64,000 nucleotides of DNA from Paludibacteraceae bacterium (GTDB taxonomy: Bacteria > Bacteroidota > Bacteroidia > Bacteroidales > Paludibacteraceae): contig JAFGVV010000045.1 in NCBI GenBank assembly GCA_016937795.1, positions 1 to 64,000 of the forward strand, read 5' to 3'. The position numbers and the translations under genes are program-made. Under the pieces are notes generated by a model. It was not told the origin of the DNA, made no database searches, and was given only the letters and a program-made list of their open reading frames with translations. Below, piece by piece: positions 48,286 through 58,867 of this stretch. Numbering within the stretch: position 1 is the stretch's first letter; each line of letters begins with the position of its first letter.

Positions 48286-49092
48286 TTATTGCAATAAATA
48301 GGTCTTTCGCTCTACAGTGTGAGCACTGAAATATCCGAGAATGGCGCCCTTCAAGTTTGTGTATGGGTTTGCCGGACTCGATGTGCCACCCCCGGGGCCT
48401 CCCGAACTTGCTACACTGCTAAAATATTCAAAAACAGGTTTTTCTATACATTGCATCTCCACAGTAATGCTATCACCTGCTTTTAGTTCCGAATTGAAAA
48501 CTATCAGAAAAGCTTCCACCTGATTACCGTTTGTCAGACGGTCGTTGTACACATTGTTGCGCGAAGTAACCACGCCGTTCACAGTTACCAAAAACCGATA
48601 GAAATTGGTTTCGGGTTCCGGATCGGTATATTTTACGCGAATTTCGTAAAATGGTGCAGGCTGATTTCCCACAGGAGGACCGCCGCCCGGATAAATGGAA
48701 TTCTCAACAGTCATAGTGTCAATGCGAACCTGTGCAGGCATTGCGGATAGCGCTGTGATAGTTTCTTTGGCCGTATTGATGGTGATATTGTAGGTTCTCC
48801 CTGCCACACCTTTTATTGTGGACGAAAAATAAATACCCGGCGACATTTCAAGCAGTTTTTCGCTGTTTCCTTCGTTATCCGAAATCTCCACATCTGCATT
48901 TTCTTCAAAAGGTATTTCAATGCTTTGGTCGAGACTTATGGAGCGTGTAAGCACAATTCGCGCAGGTTCGTTCAAACCAATTCCACCTTCGACCACCAAT
49001 TGCGGGTTGCTGGCATTTATGTCAATATCAATGACTTCGGTGCACGAAACAAGAGCGATCGAAATGACAAATATGTATAATAACTTTTTCAT
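48286..49092 (-). CDS. DUF4249 family lipoprotein
   Basis: Lipobox ALVSCTEVIDIDI; NPQLVVEGGIGLNEPARIVLTRS; partner of TonB receptor. Confidence 0.85.
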   Translation of the reverse strand: MKKLLYIFVISIALVSCTEVIDIDINASNPQLVVEGGIGLNEPARIVLTRSISLDQSIEIPFEENADVEISDNEGNSEKLLEMSPGIYFSSTIKGVAGRTYNITINTAKETITALSAMPAQVRIDTMTVENSIYPGGGPPVGNQPAPFYEIRVKYTDPEPETNFYRFLVTVNGVVTSRNNVYNDRLTNGNQVEAFLIVFNSELKAGDSITVEMQCIEKPVFEYFSSVASSGGPGGGTSSPANPYTNLKGAILGYFSAHTVERKTYLLQ

Positions 49093-49098
49093 TCTCGT

Positions 49099-51414
49099 TT
49101 AAAATTTAAAATTATAGGTCACCGATGGTACAAAGGTAAACAGATAGGTTTTCACCGCTATGGTTTTTGTCGGGTCGGCTTCGTCCTGTTCAAAATCGAT
49201 GGAGAAAGGATTTTTCTGTCCGTAAGCATTGTACACTGAAAAATTGAGACTGCTTTCGAATTTTTTAGTCTTTTTCAAGGTGCGAGTGGCGCCTATGTCA
49301 AGCCGGTGATAATCGGGCATTCGGTAGCCGTTTCGTTCGGTGTAATAATACTGCACATTGCCGTTTATCAGGTATTTTCCGCTGGGGAAAGTCACGGCAT
49401 TTCCTGTATTGTAAACCCACGAAGCCGAAATCGACCATTTTTTGGTAATGTCGTAAATACCCACTATCGAAAGGTCGTGCGTTATATCCTGACGGGCAGG
49501 ATACCAGTTATTGTTGTTTATACCATCGATCAGTCGTTCGGTGCGCGACCATGTGTAGCCAATCCAACCTGTAAATTTTCCCTGTTTTTTGCGGAGCAAC
49601 ATTTCCAATCCATAAGCTCGTCCTTCGCCAAAAAGCAATTCACCTTCAATATGTTCGTTGGCAAAAATATCAGCACCATTTTTCAGGTCAATCTGATTTT
49701 CCATTGACCGATAGTAGGTTTCGGCGCTAAACTGATATCGGTCGCTGGCAAAGTTGCGAAAATAGCCCAGCGAAACCTGATCGCCAATTTCAGGTTTTAT
49801 ATTATTGCCCGACGAAAGCCATATATCTGTAGGCAGCGACGAAGTGGAATTGGAAACCACATGCAGATTCTGAGTATTGCGCGTGAAACTGGCTTTTACC
49901 GAATTTTCGGCATCGAATACATAGGAAATATTCAATCGAGGCTCCAGATGGTAAAATGATTTCACAATTTCAGCCTTATTGTAGGTCATTGTATCGGTAA
50001 TAACGCCATTGCTGTAGCTGTAAAAATTTCCGGGTCCAAAAAGGTGATAGGTGGATAAGCGCAAACCGTAATTGATATTCAATTTTGATGTAGGTTTCCA
50101 TACATTGCTGATATAAAGCGCATTGTCGAGACTATTTTTATCGTCGAGGCGTTCAGGTGTGAAGTCGGAATCTTCAGTAGTTTCTACCTGTCCGGGTGTA
50201 ATGGTATGAAAAGTAGAGCTTAACCCGAACGAAATAGTGTTTTTGCTATTGGCGAAAAGTTGAAATTCCTGTTTAAAGTTCCAGTTTTTAATCACCGAAT
50301 GCAAACTAAAACCCGCATCCTGACTCAAGTCCACCCTGTAGTCGTAGTTTGAATATACCAGCGAAGTATTGCTGAAAAGTTTCTCGCTCCACAGGTGATT
50401 CCAGCGCAAAGTGCCCGTAATATTTCCCCAGTCGATACCAAAACGATCCTGAAATTCAAAAATATCGCGCCCGAAATATCCTGAAAGAAACAGACGGTTT
50501 TTGTCATCGATTTTATAATTCAGCTTCATATTCAAATCATAAAAATAAAGCTGATTGTTGTTGATAAGCGTATCGGGCGAGAGTTTGAGAAACAAATCGG
50601 CATAAGTGCGTCGTGCAGTAACCAGATACGAACCTTTGTCTTTCACAAGCGGCCCTTCAGCATTCAAGCGCGACGAAATAAGTCCGATACCGCCCCCGAT
50701 ATGATGCGATTGATTGTTGCCGTCGTTCATTTTTACGTCGAGCACCGACGAAATGCGCCCTCCATATTCGGCAGGAGCTGTGCCTTTGAACATTTGTATA
50801 TCTTTAATGGCATCGCTGTTGAAAGTTGAGAAAAAGCCCAGCAAATGATCAGCATTATATACAGTAGCTTCGTCGAGCAAAACAAGATTTTGCGAGTTAT
50901 TTCCGCCACGTACAAAAAAACCTCCACTGGCTTCACCCACTGATTTTATTCCGGGCGTAAGTTTCAGCGTTTTCATAATGTCGGCTTCGCCAAATATCAC
51001 GGGAATTTTGCTGATTTCCTTCACTTCAAGCTTTTCCATGCCTATTTCAGTAGAAGTGATATTGTTGTTGCGGGCCTGAGCAGTGATAATTACATCGTCG
51101 AGTTCGGTGGAGTTTGGTTCAAGTTTAATATTTAGCTGGCGATTGTTATCCAGTTTAATTGAAATACTTTGAGTGGCATATCCGAGGTACGAAACTACAA
51201 AAGTGTATTGTCCGTCGGGCAATGTGAGCGAAAAATATCCGTATCCGTTGGTGGTAATTCCGGTTCCGGGAAGTTCTTTTACAGTGACACTGGCGCCAAT
51301 CAGGCTTTCGCCATTGCTGGCATCGGTCACAGTACCGCTAAAAGTATGTCGTGGCGCTTCGGCCATTGCAAAAAGCGAATATGCGAGAAACAGAATAGAG
51401 AACAGTTTTTTCAT
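49099..51414 (-). CDS. TonB-dependent outer membrane receptor with CarboxypepD_reg-like domain
   Basis: FSGTVTDASNGESLIGASVTVKELPGTGITTNGYGYFSL; plug region; FFVRGGNNSQNLVLLDEATVYNADHLLGFFSTFN. Confidence 0.93.
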   Translation of the reverse strand: MKKLFSILFLAYSLFAMAEAPRHTFSGTVTDASNGESLIGASVTVKELPGTGITTNGYGYFSLTLPDGQYTFVVSYLGYATQSISIKLDNNRQLNIKLEPNSTELDDVIITAQARNNNITSTEIGMEKLEVKEISKIPVIFGEADIMKTLKLTPGIKSVGEASGGFFVRGGNNSQNLVLLDEATVYNADHLLGFFSTFNSDAIKDIQMFKGTAPAEYGGRISSVLDVKMNDGNNQSHHIGGGIGLISSRLNAEGPLVKDKGSYLVTARRTYADLFLKLSPDTLINNNQLYFYDLNMKLNYKIDDKNRLFLSGYFGRDIFEFQDRFGIDWGNITGTLRWNHLWSEKLFSNTSLVYSNYDYRVDLSQDAGFSLHSVIKNWNFKQEFQLFANSKNTISFGLSSTFHTITPGQVETTEDSDFTPERLDDKNSLDNALYISNVWKPTSKLNINYGLRLSTYHLFGPGNFYSYSNGVITDTMTYNKAEIVKSFYHLEPRLNISYVFDAENSVKASFTRNTQNLHVVSNSTSSLPTDIWLSSGNNIKPEIGDQVSLGYFRNFASDRYQFSAETYYRSMENQIDLKNGADIFANEHIEGELLFGEGRAYGLEMLLRKKQGKFTGWIGYTWSRTERLIDGINNNNWYPARQDITHDLSIVGIYDITKKWSISASWVYNTGNAVTFPSGKYLINGNVQYYYTERNGYRMPDYHRLDIGATRTLKKTKKFESSLNFSVYNAYGQKNPFSIDFEQDEADPTKTIAVKTYLFTFVPSVTYNFKF

Positions 51415-51590
51415 TTTCAGTTTTTATATCTTTCCTTTAGCCTGAATTTTGTGCAAAGTTATGAACTACAATGTCATCAAACCCACTTTTGTTATTTTTG
51501 TTATGTCTTTTTAATATATCGCGTGCGATATTTGTGTTTTTAAAACCAATAATGGATCAAAGAAGAGCTCCGGAATTCAAAATGCTTTGA

Positions 51591-52454
51591 TTAAACGTCC
51601 ACGCCGAGCAGATATTTCAGCGCATAACCAACGAGGAAGGAGAATGCAGCCACGCCAAGACTGATAATTGTCATTTCGAGGAAGCGGGCTTTAAAATTAA
51701 GGTCCTTCGCCACCGAAATATAATAATTGAACAGGAAAATAATAAGTACAGCCGTGCTAAGCGTAATGCCAAGTGCAATAAACTGATTGTCGAGCAAAAG
51801 GAAAGGAGTGATCAGTAAAATAACAGTGATAAAGTAAGCTACTCCCGTGTAAAGAGCCGATTTGCCTGCAGTGCTTTCGCCATCGGCTTTCGACGACAGA
51901 TAATCGGATGCAGCCATTGAAAGTGCTGCTGAAATACCCGTGACCAGGCCTACCAGCGAAATAATGCGATTGTCGCTGAGGGCCAGTGTAAAGCCAGCTA
52001 ATGCACCGGTAAGCTCCACGAGGGCATCGTTCAGTCCGAGTACAATGGAGCCCACATATTGCAGACTCTCCTCGTCGAGCATATTGAGCAATTGTTTTTC
52101 ATGTACCAACTCTTCTTCAGCAAATTTCTTCGATTCAGGAAAGTATTCAGCAAGTTTGGTATAGACTGCCGAGCCGGTTCCTTCGCGTTTCTCCATCAGT
52201 TTTAGTACGAAAGTCAGCCCCAGAATGCGTGCAAGCCACACTACCCGAAACACTCTCCACATGTCGGGTTTCACTTCTACGCCCGATATTTTTTCCCAAA
52301 AACGTGCATGCCCTTTTTCCTGAATGCCAATTTTGCGAAGGATTTCGGCATTATTTTCATCTTTTGTGAGTTCTGCCAGCCTCATATATACCAAATGTTC
52401 AGTTTCCTCGGCACGTTGCACTGCCAATACAATTTTCTTTACTTTAGGGTCCAT
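51591..52454 (-). CDS. Ferritin-like/rubrerythrin domain fused to VIT1/CCC1 transporter domain
   Basis: N-term EETEHLVYMRLAELTKDENNAEILRKIGIQEKGHARFWEKISG; C-term LGLNDALVELTGALAGFTLAL...SMAASDYLSSKADGE. Confidence 0.88.
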   Translation of the reverse strand: MDPKVKKIVLAVQRAEETEHLVYMRLAELTKDENNAEILRKIGIQEKGHARFWEKISGVEVKPDMWRVFRVVWLARILGLTFVLKLMEKREGTGSAVYTKLAEYFPESKKFAEEELVHEKQLLNMLDEESLQYVGSIVLGLNDALVELTGALAGFTLALSDNRIISLVGLVTGISAALSMAASDYLSSKADGESTAGKSALYTGVAYFITVILLITPFLLLDNQFIALGITLSTAVLIIFLFNYYISVAKDLNFKARFLEMTIISLGVAAFSFLVGYALKYLLGVDV

Positions 52455-52737
52455 AATATTGATTGAATTAATCCTTATTAAACGAAATCCAGGTAAGAAA
52501 GTTGAAATGTTCAGTAGAAAGTTTTAAACTATATATATGAAAAAGCTAATTCTGAATGGTACGTTTGTAGTCCCGGATTGTATAATTATAAAGCACTATC
52601 AAAGTTGCTGCTATTTTTCAAGTTCTAAGCTATCCGGATTACCAGATTTTTGGCAAATTATTAATCAAAAAGCAGAAGAAACATCCCAAACTCACAGTGG
52701 AGCTTTGTTTTGATAATAATATTTCGGAATGCTACTG

Positions 52738-52745
52738 TAACTTTG
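52738..52745 (+). promoter_or_regulatory. -7 promoter element TAACTTTG
   Basis: TAnnTTTG match about 40 nt upstream of the 52787 start. Confidence 0.45.
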
Positions 52746-52786
52746 TACATATCAGGGTTAATTAATTTACAAATTATCAAAAAATC

Positions 52787-54628
52787 ATGTGGAATCTGAA
52801 TTCTCGAACACTTTTCTTTTCGATTAGTTTATTTTTAAGTCTCACTGTATTTGCCAATTCGGGCATTTATGTGGGAGGTCATTTTCGTCGCGACAGAACA
52901 GTAACTGTACCTACGCTTAAAGCTTCGGGTTTTACCTATGTTATTTTGTTTAATATTCAGGTTGAGCCCAATGGCGATCTTACCACCGATGGCGAAACCA
53001 TTTGTCGCGATGGGAAATATGTGTTTGGAAATACGCAGCCTCACTATGTGGACGATGTAAATGCGCTCCGTCAGGGAATGACTTCCATTCGGCGTGTGGA
53101 AAGTTGCATTGGCGGCTGGGGATCGAAATCGTACGACAATATCAAAGCGCTGGTAATTGCTCAGGGAACAGGGCCTACAAGTATTTTATACAAAAATTTC
53201 AAAGCGCTGAAAGATACTTTGCCTGTGATTGAAGCCATCAACAACGACGATGAGCATACTTACAATGTGGCTTCGGCAACAGCTTTTCATGTCATGCTTT
53301 ACGATTTGGGTTTTAAAACCACTCTGGCGCCTTATATGAACAAAAGTTTCTGGCAAAGTCTGGCTACTTCGGTCAATAATCAGCGTCCGGGTGCTGTCGA
53401 TCGCATCCTGATACAATGTTACGATGGTGGAGCCAATAATAATCCCAAAGACTGGAATATCAATAATATAGAACTCCATTCAGGTTTATTGCATTTTAAC
53501 ACCACTGCAACCATTACCACAAAAATGCAGGAATGGAAAGCCAATTCAACCACAAAAGGCGGTTTTTTGTGGGTGTACAATGCCAACGATTTCAATCTGA
53601 AAAATTATGCTGCGGCTATCAATACGGTTTTTGGTGGAGGCGAAGTGGTGAATGTTGATAAAATGAAACCTCATATTACGGCTTACACCGAGAAAAATTA
53701 TCAGGGAAAAGCTGTGAATTTTGAAGTGGGAAAACATTACAATTACGGTATTCTGGCACAAAACTTCCCCGACAAAGCGCTTCAATCGGTTCGTCTGTCG
53801 CCCGGATTTCGTATCGACCTCTATGCAACCGACAATTGTACAGGTGTGTATACTACCATTAGAGAATCAGTAAATGATGTTTCTTCTGTTCATACGGGCA
53901 CTGTGAGTTCGTGGAATGTGCGCACTGAGGGACTTACCACTTTTGCAAGCAAGCGACTTTATATCCGCAACCGCAAAAGCCGGCTTTATGTGACGCTGGC
54001 GGCACAAAATCTGAGCTCGGGTGTGGAAGTACAGCAAAAAACTTTCGACGGTTCGCTGAGTCAGCGCTGGTTGTTTGCGCATTTGGGCGATGGCGCTTAT
54101 CGTTTGAACAATCGCCTGAGCAGCAAAAGTCTGCAGGCGCAAAATGCGAACGAGGCCGACAATGCCACTTTTATTCAGGACGTATATTCTTCAGGCATGC
54201 ATCAACGCTTTCTGCTTTTACCATCGGCAACCGACGGTTTTTATAAAATCATTGTCATGCATAGTCTGAAATATCTGGCTGTAGCCAACGACGAGCCGAA
54301 CAGCAATATTGTACAGACTACAAATGCTGCCGCTGAAGCCGGCGACTGGGAATTGATTGATGAATCGGCGGCGGCTGTGGATGCGCTTTCGGCTGTATCG
54401 CTAAAGCTCTATCCCAATCCTGCTACGGACTATCTGAGCATTTCAACCGATCACCGCATTGTAGCGCGCACCGAAATTACCGATATGCACGGACGTGTAA
54501 TACAGACAGATATGTCAGGTTCAAATTTTCTGAATATTCAGCAGCTAAACAACGGTTTGTATTGCTGCCGCATTTGGCTGGCTGGCGAAACAAAACCTTA
54601 TGTGCTGAAATTTTCGGTATTGAAATAA
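52787..54628 (+). CDS. GH18-like domain + beta/gamma-crystallin-like domain + ricin-type beta-trefoil + T9SS tail
   Basis: SCIGGWGSKSYDNIKA and PVIEAINNDDEHTYN (GH18-like blocks); KPHITAYTEKNYQGKAVNFEVGKHYNY (crystallin-like); RWLFAHLGDGAYRLNNRLSSKSL (ricin-like). Confidence 0.65.
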   Translation: MWNLNSRTLFFSISLFLSLTVFANSGIYVGGHFRRDRTVTVPTLKASGFTYVILFNIQVEPNGDLTTDGETICRDGKYVFGNTQPHYVDDVNALRQGMTSIRRVESCIGGWGSKSYDNIKALVIAQGTGPTSILYKNFKALKDTLPVIEAINNDDEHTYNVASATAFHVMLYDLGFKTTLAPYMNKSFWQSLATSVNNQRPGAVDRILIQCYDGGANNNPKDWNINNIELHSGLLHFNTTATITTKMQEWKANSTTKGGFLWVYNANDFNLKNYAAAINTVFGGGEVVNVDKMKPHITAYTEKNYQGKAVNFEVGKHYNYGILAQNFPDKALQSVRLSPGFRIDLYATDNCTGVYTTIRESVNDVSSVHTGTVSSWNVRTEGLTTFASKRLYIRNRKSRLYVTLAAQNLSSGVEVQQKTFDGSLSQRWLFAHLGDGAYRLNNRLSSKSLQAQNANEADNATFIQDVYSSGMHQRFLLLPSATDGFYKIIVMHSLKYLAVANDEPNSNIVQTTNAAAEAGDWELIDESAAAVDALSAVSLKLYPNPATDYLSISTDHRIVARTEITDMHGRVIQTDMSGSNFLNIQQLNNGLYCCRIWLAGETKPYVLKFSVLK

Positions 54629-54644
54629 AGTATAAGTGTGAAAT

Positions 54645-54683
54645 AATAAACCCCGGCAGTCTATCGGATTGCCGGGGTTTATT
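54645..54683. terminator. Bidirectional terminator between convergent genes
   Basis: AATAAACCCCGGCA / TGCCGGGGTTTATT perfect 14-bp stem flanked by A/T tracts. Confidence 0.9.
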
Positions 54684-54699
54684 GTTTGATTTTTGCTAA

Positions 54700-57600
54700 T
54701 TACAATTTTGCAAAGCGCAAACTTGCCTTTTCAAAGCTTTTTGAATCAAATATCTCGATCAAATACTGTCCTTCAGGTAGATGAGCTACATTTATCTGAT
54801 TGCTGTGTTCAATTTTTCCTGAAAAAGTCAGCTGTCCGAGTGTATTGAATATTCTGAAATGATATAAATTTCCGGTTTTTAAACCATTTATATAAATGGT
54901 TTTATCCACAGGATTTGGAAAAAGCGATGTGCCTGTAAGTCTGTTGGATGAATATCCGGATGTTTCGACACGCACTTTTGAAATCACAGTGGTACTTTGC
55001 GCTTTGTTTTCGAACTGATTTTCGCCCTGAGCGTACAAGGGAGCGTAAAGTTCCAGTCCCGATTTAAGCATTCGTCCGGCACAGATGGCTGCAATTTCTT
55101 CACGGTTCATTCCCGCACGGTACAAAAACCAATCGCGGAAACTCACCTCAGCCGGACCATTCAAATCGTTTAGTCTGAAAATATCCACGGCCATTTTCTC
55201 CGATTTTTGTCCAACCAAAGTGCTGTCAACATACAAAAGAGTAAGCCCTCTGGCATAATAATGTGTGAGTGTTACCCTGTGCCATTGATTGTCGTTTAGA
55301 GCTGTGTTTCCTGTTATTTTTGCGCCTGTAGCCGGTGACGTGTATACCAGATTTCCGGTGGTGGCGTCGAGCGAAATAGCGCCCGTAGTTTTCATTGTGG
55401 AAAGCACTCCGGCAGCATTTGTTTTAAATTCGAACGAATGTGTGAACGAATGCAACAGGTTATCGGGCAGATATTGCAGCTGATCGGCCGAAGAGCCATT
55501 GCTGAATGTTGCAGCATTGTTTTTTGCGCGCACGGGAAGCGGTTTACCGGCTTCCAAAGCATCGAACATCGACGGAACCATTGAATATGCAAACTCCGCA
55601 TGACCCGCATCGTTAGGATGAAGTCCGTCCTGCCAGTATCCGCCGGCCCAGCGTCCTGCTCCATCGTCGATGGCTCCAAGCAGGTTTATGGTTGGCAAAT
55701 CCCATTCATGAATCAACATATTGATACGTTTGATATAGCCATAATCCGTTGCGGTATAATCGTTTCGTGTGTAATTGTTTGTCATTACAGGAGTCATTCC
55801 TTTCTCACGAGCCATGTTAATCAGTTTCAGCATATTGTTTTTAAACTGATTAAATGTAGCTTCCTGATCGGCGCTTCCGTGAATTCCTTCGTTACCTAGC
55901 GAAAGTCCGAAAATCACATATTTTGTACACAATGGAAATAAATCGTTGTTGATGCGCGACAGCAGATTCAGCGTGCTGTTTCCTCCAATGGAAATGTTTA
56001 CAGTAGAGAAATTTAAGCCTTTCGATTGCGCATATCGCTGGCTCAGCATTTGTGTGTACAAATAGTTATAACCATGATTATTTGTAGCTCCTGTACCCGA
56101 AGCTACCGACGAACCCATGTATGCAATTTTGAGGTTATTGATAGTCGGGCAGGCAAGCGAGTAGCTGTAGTTGCTCAGGTCGATGGATACTTTATAGCTG
56201 TTTTTATCAACAGGTATTTTTTCGACAGGAATGCCGACTGTGGCAGCTGTTGTCTCCAGACTTAAACTATTGATAGTGCCTGTGATGCGTTTAAACGAGA
56301 GATTATTGTCTCCGTTAATTCTGAAAGCAAATTTCAGATCAGCAGCATTCACCACATTGCTCATATTGACTACAGCCGACCATACACCATTTTCTGTATA
56401 GGTCAATGGCAACGAACCTGCAACTCCGCTAATTTCCACGCTGTTTGTGGGTAGGATGCTGTAAGTCAAAGTAGACATATTTGCGCTGATCAGCACCAAG
56501 CCACTTTCGGCAGGATCAATGGCTGAGCCATTTTTGGTCAGAGTTGTTGCTTCACCGCCATAGAAGTCGGCATCGTTGCTTTGTGCAGTGCAAAATCTGA
56601 AAGTACCATTTTCGTTTAAATTAGTGTAAATCTCAAAAATGCCGGTAGCATTGCCTTGTGCGTCGGAAATGCGTTTCATTGGTAATGCTGTGAATACATC
56701 ATCGCCATTTGCAGTGGCAGTTCCCGAAATGTAAAGTTCTGGCACCTGATTGGAGATGATGATTTGTTTGCTTCCGCTGATTTTTGCTCCTGTTTGTGTG
56801 CTTGTGGCAGTCACCGTTACTGTTCCGTTTTTCAGCGGGAAAAGCATTCCGCTGGCATTAATGGTCGCTACAGAAGTGTTGTCGACCGACCAGATAACAG
56901 ATTTAACGCTGGCATTTTCGGGCGATAATGTGGCTGTCATTTGTGTAGCAGTACCTGAAGTGCTTATGTCATTACCCGTCACATTGATGGATGCGACAGG
57001 AACATAGGCCTCTTCAAATGCTTCAATCTTCATGGCATTGATATAGCCAAATGACGACTGCTGATTGCTAAGTTGAAGCGTGATCTGGCCATTGCTGTTC
57101 GGGTACACAATTTCAGAACTGTAAATGTCGCTTATGTTGCGGTTTACGCCTGCTGCGCCAAGGTTTGTACCCGAGGTCTGGTGACTGCCGCTCACTGAAT
57201 TCGAACCTGTAAATGCGTATTTTGATATACGGACTTCGGTATTGTCGCGGCTGCCGAAAATTTTGAATTTGTATCCTTTTGAAATATCTAAATTGCTGAA
57301 TGTTAGTGTTCCGGTCTGATTTTCCACAAAGAAATAATCTTCGGTGGCAGTTGCAATACCAAGTTCGCCCAAATAATTCAAATCCGGTGTGAGCAACGCG
57401 CCGTTTTGTTTTCCATTGGTTTTTAATGTGCCGGCAGTGAGTGCTACCGATATTCCTGTGGCTACATTGGCATTATCGACCAAGCTGTTTACAAATATTG
57501 TGGGGACAGGAGAGATGCCTCCTGGAGCATTCGCAGTCGCATTGTTCCAAAAGTTTCCATTTATGTCAGCGGCACTTGTTGGGGTGATATCGCCGTTAGA

Positions 57601-58593
57601 TCCATCGTTGGGGCCAAAATCAAGAAACATTTCTCTTACAGGAACCGGTTGTCCCGATATTACAAATTCTTTGGAACCAGAAACTCTAGAACCGGATTCT
57701 TTGCTCGTGGCGGTAACAGTGACAGTACCGTTTTTGCGGGCAGTCAACAAACCTGCTGCGCTGACAGTGGCAATTTTAGGATCGCTAACTGTCCATGCTA
57801 CTTCTTTAATAGTGGCGTTTTCGGGTGTTACGCTGGCTGTGAGTTGCGATGTGCCATTGGTAGTTTCAATGTTATTTCCATCCACAGTAATTCCGCTTAC
57901 ATTGACAGCCGCATCGCTGTAAACTTCTATTCTGATAGCATTAATGTATGCGAATGTGCTTGTTTGAGCTGTAAGGTCAAGTTTTATTTCGCCATTTGCG
58001 TCTGCAAAAAGAAACGGTGTTGTATAAGTGCTGCTATTGTTGGCATGAATATTTGTACCTCCAAGATTTGCTTCAGAGGTTTTGAGAGTGCCCACTGCTG
58101 AGTTAGCTCCTGTAAATGAGTATTTTGATACGCGCGTGTCCCCTGAGGAAAGGCGACAGCCAAATACTGAAAACTTATAAGCCTTATTTGCCTCAAGTCC
58201 AGTGAATTTCAGACTGGGTGATGCATTATTCCCGAAAAAGTAATCGAGTGTGGCTGTTGTTACAGCTAAATCGCCTAATGAGGTTACATTCAACTGAGAG
58301 AGTTCTCCGATACCGGGAGCTCCGGGATTAGGATTAACTTCAAAATTGACTAATGTTTTTATTGAGATGCCGGTTGCATTGTTGGATTTATCAACCAATG
58401 CCATTGATGCTGAAGCTGCTGTATTGTTTGTGAAGTTATTCCAGTAATTGCTGTTTGCATCCGGATTTGTGGTTAGTTGACTATATGTTGATTGTGTGGC
58501 GGGGCCAAAATCAATCAGTATGGTCCGATTAAGGGTTTGTGCTGTGGAGGTCGTAATGACGAGAGTCAGTAGACCAATTAACAATTGTTTCAT
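54700..58593 (-). CDS. Large secreted SGNH/GDSL hydrolase with two DFGP modules, two BIG2 domains, LamG-like domain and T9SS tail
   Basis: SGNH blocks YMGSSVASGTG, ISIGGNST, LGNEG, DGLHPNDAGH; duplicated ILIDFGP.../MFLDFGP... modules each followed by BIG2 (VSGITVDGNNIETTNGTSQLTASVTPENAT). Confidence 0.82.
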   Translation of the reverse strand: MKQLLIGLLTLVITTSTAQTLNRTILIDFGPATQSTYSQLTTNPDANSNYWNNFTNNTAASASMALVDKSNNATGISIKTLVNFEVNPNPGAPGIGELSQLNVTSLGDLAVTTATLDYFFGNNASPSLKFTGLEANKAYKFSVFGCRLSSGDTRVSKYSFTGANSAVGTLKTSEANLGGTNIHANNSSTYTTPFLFADANGEIKLDLTAQTSTFAYINAIRIEVYSDAAVNVSGITVDGNNIETTNGTSQLTASVTPENATIKEVAWTVSDPKIATVSAAGLLTARKNGTVTVTATSKESGSRVSGSKEFVISGQPVPVREMFLDFGPNDGSNGDITPTSAADINGNFWNNATANAPGGISPVPTIFVNSLVDNANVATGISVALTAGTLKTNGKQNGALLTPDLNYLGELGIATATEDYFFVENQTGTLTFSNLDISKGYKFKIFGSRDNTEVRISKYAFTGSNSVSGSHQTSGTNLGAAGVNRNISDIYSSEIVYPNSNGQITLQLSNQQSSFGYINAMKIEAFEEAYVPVASINVTGNDISTSGTATQMTATLSPENASVKSVIWSVDNTSVATINASGMLFPLKNGTVTVTATSTQTGAKISGSKQIIISNQVPELYISGTATANGDDVFTALPMKRISDAQGNATGIFEIYTNLNENGTFRFCTAQSNDADFYGGEATTLTKNGSAIDPAESGLVLISANMSTLTYSILPTNSVEISGVAGSLPLTYTENGVWSAVVNMSNVVNAADLKFAFRINGDNNLSFKRITGTINSLSLETTAATVGIPVEKIPVDKNSYKVSIDLSNYSYSLACPTINNLKIAYMGSSVASGTGATNNHGYNYLYTQMLSQRYAQSKGLNFSTVNISIGGNSTLNLLSRINNDLFPLCTKYVIFGLSLGNEGIHGSADQEATFNQFKNNMLKLINMAREKGMTPVMTNNYTRNDYTATDYGYIKRINMLIHEWDLPTINLLGAIDDGAGRWAGGYWQDGLHPNDAGHAEFAYSMVPSMFDALEAGKPLPVRAKNNAATFSNGSSADQLQYLPDNLLHSFTHSFEFKTNAAGVLSTMKTTGAISLDATTGNLVYTSPATGAKITGNTALNDNQWHRVTLTHYYARGLTLLYVDSTLVGQKSEKMAVDIFRLNDLNGPAEVSFRDWFLYRAGMNREEIAAICAGRMLKSGLELYAPLYAQGENQFENKAQSTTVISKVRVETSGYSSNRLTGTSLFPNPVDKTIYINGLKTGNLYHFRIFNTLGQLTFSGKIEHSNQINVAHLPEGQYLIEIFDSKSFEKASLRFAKL

Positions 58594-58867
58594 TCAAATG
58601 ATTTTTTGATAGTGATTAAAAAGGTGTATTATGCAAACCGTATTTTCCAAAAGCTGTGTGCAAACAAGTGTTTTTACAACATGATTATTGATGAGTTTTT
58701 AAGATGGTAGATTCAATTTACAAGCGTTGGGTTTTCGAACTTATCGAAAACCCAACGGCAAATATATACCAAAGTCTTATTCCGTGGTTGGAGTATTGTT
58801 CACAACACTTAAAGAATTGTTTTAAGTGACCCTTCTTGTGATAAATCTGGTAATTTATACGGTGTTT

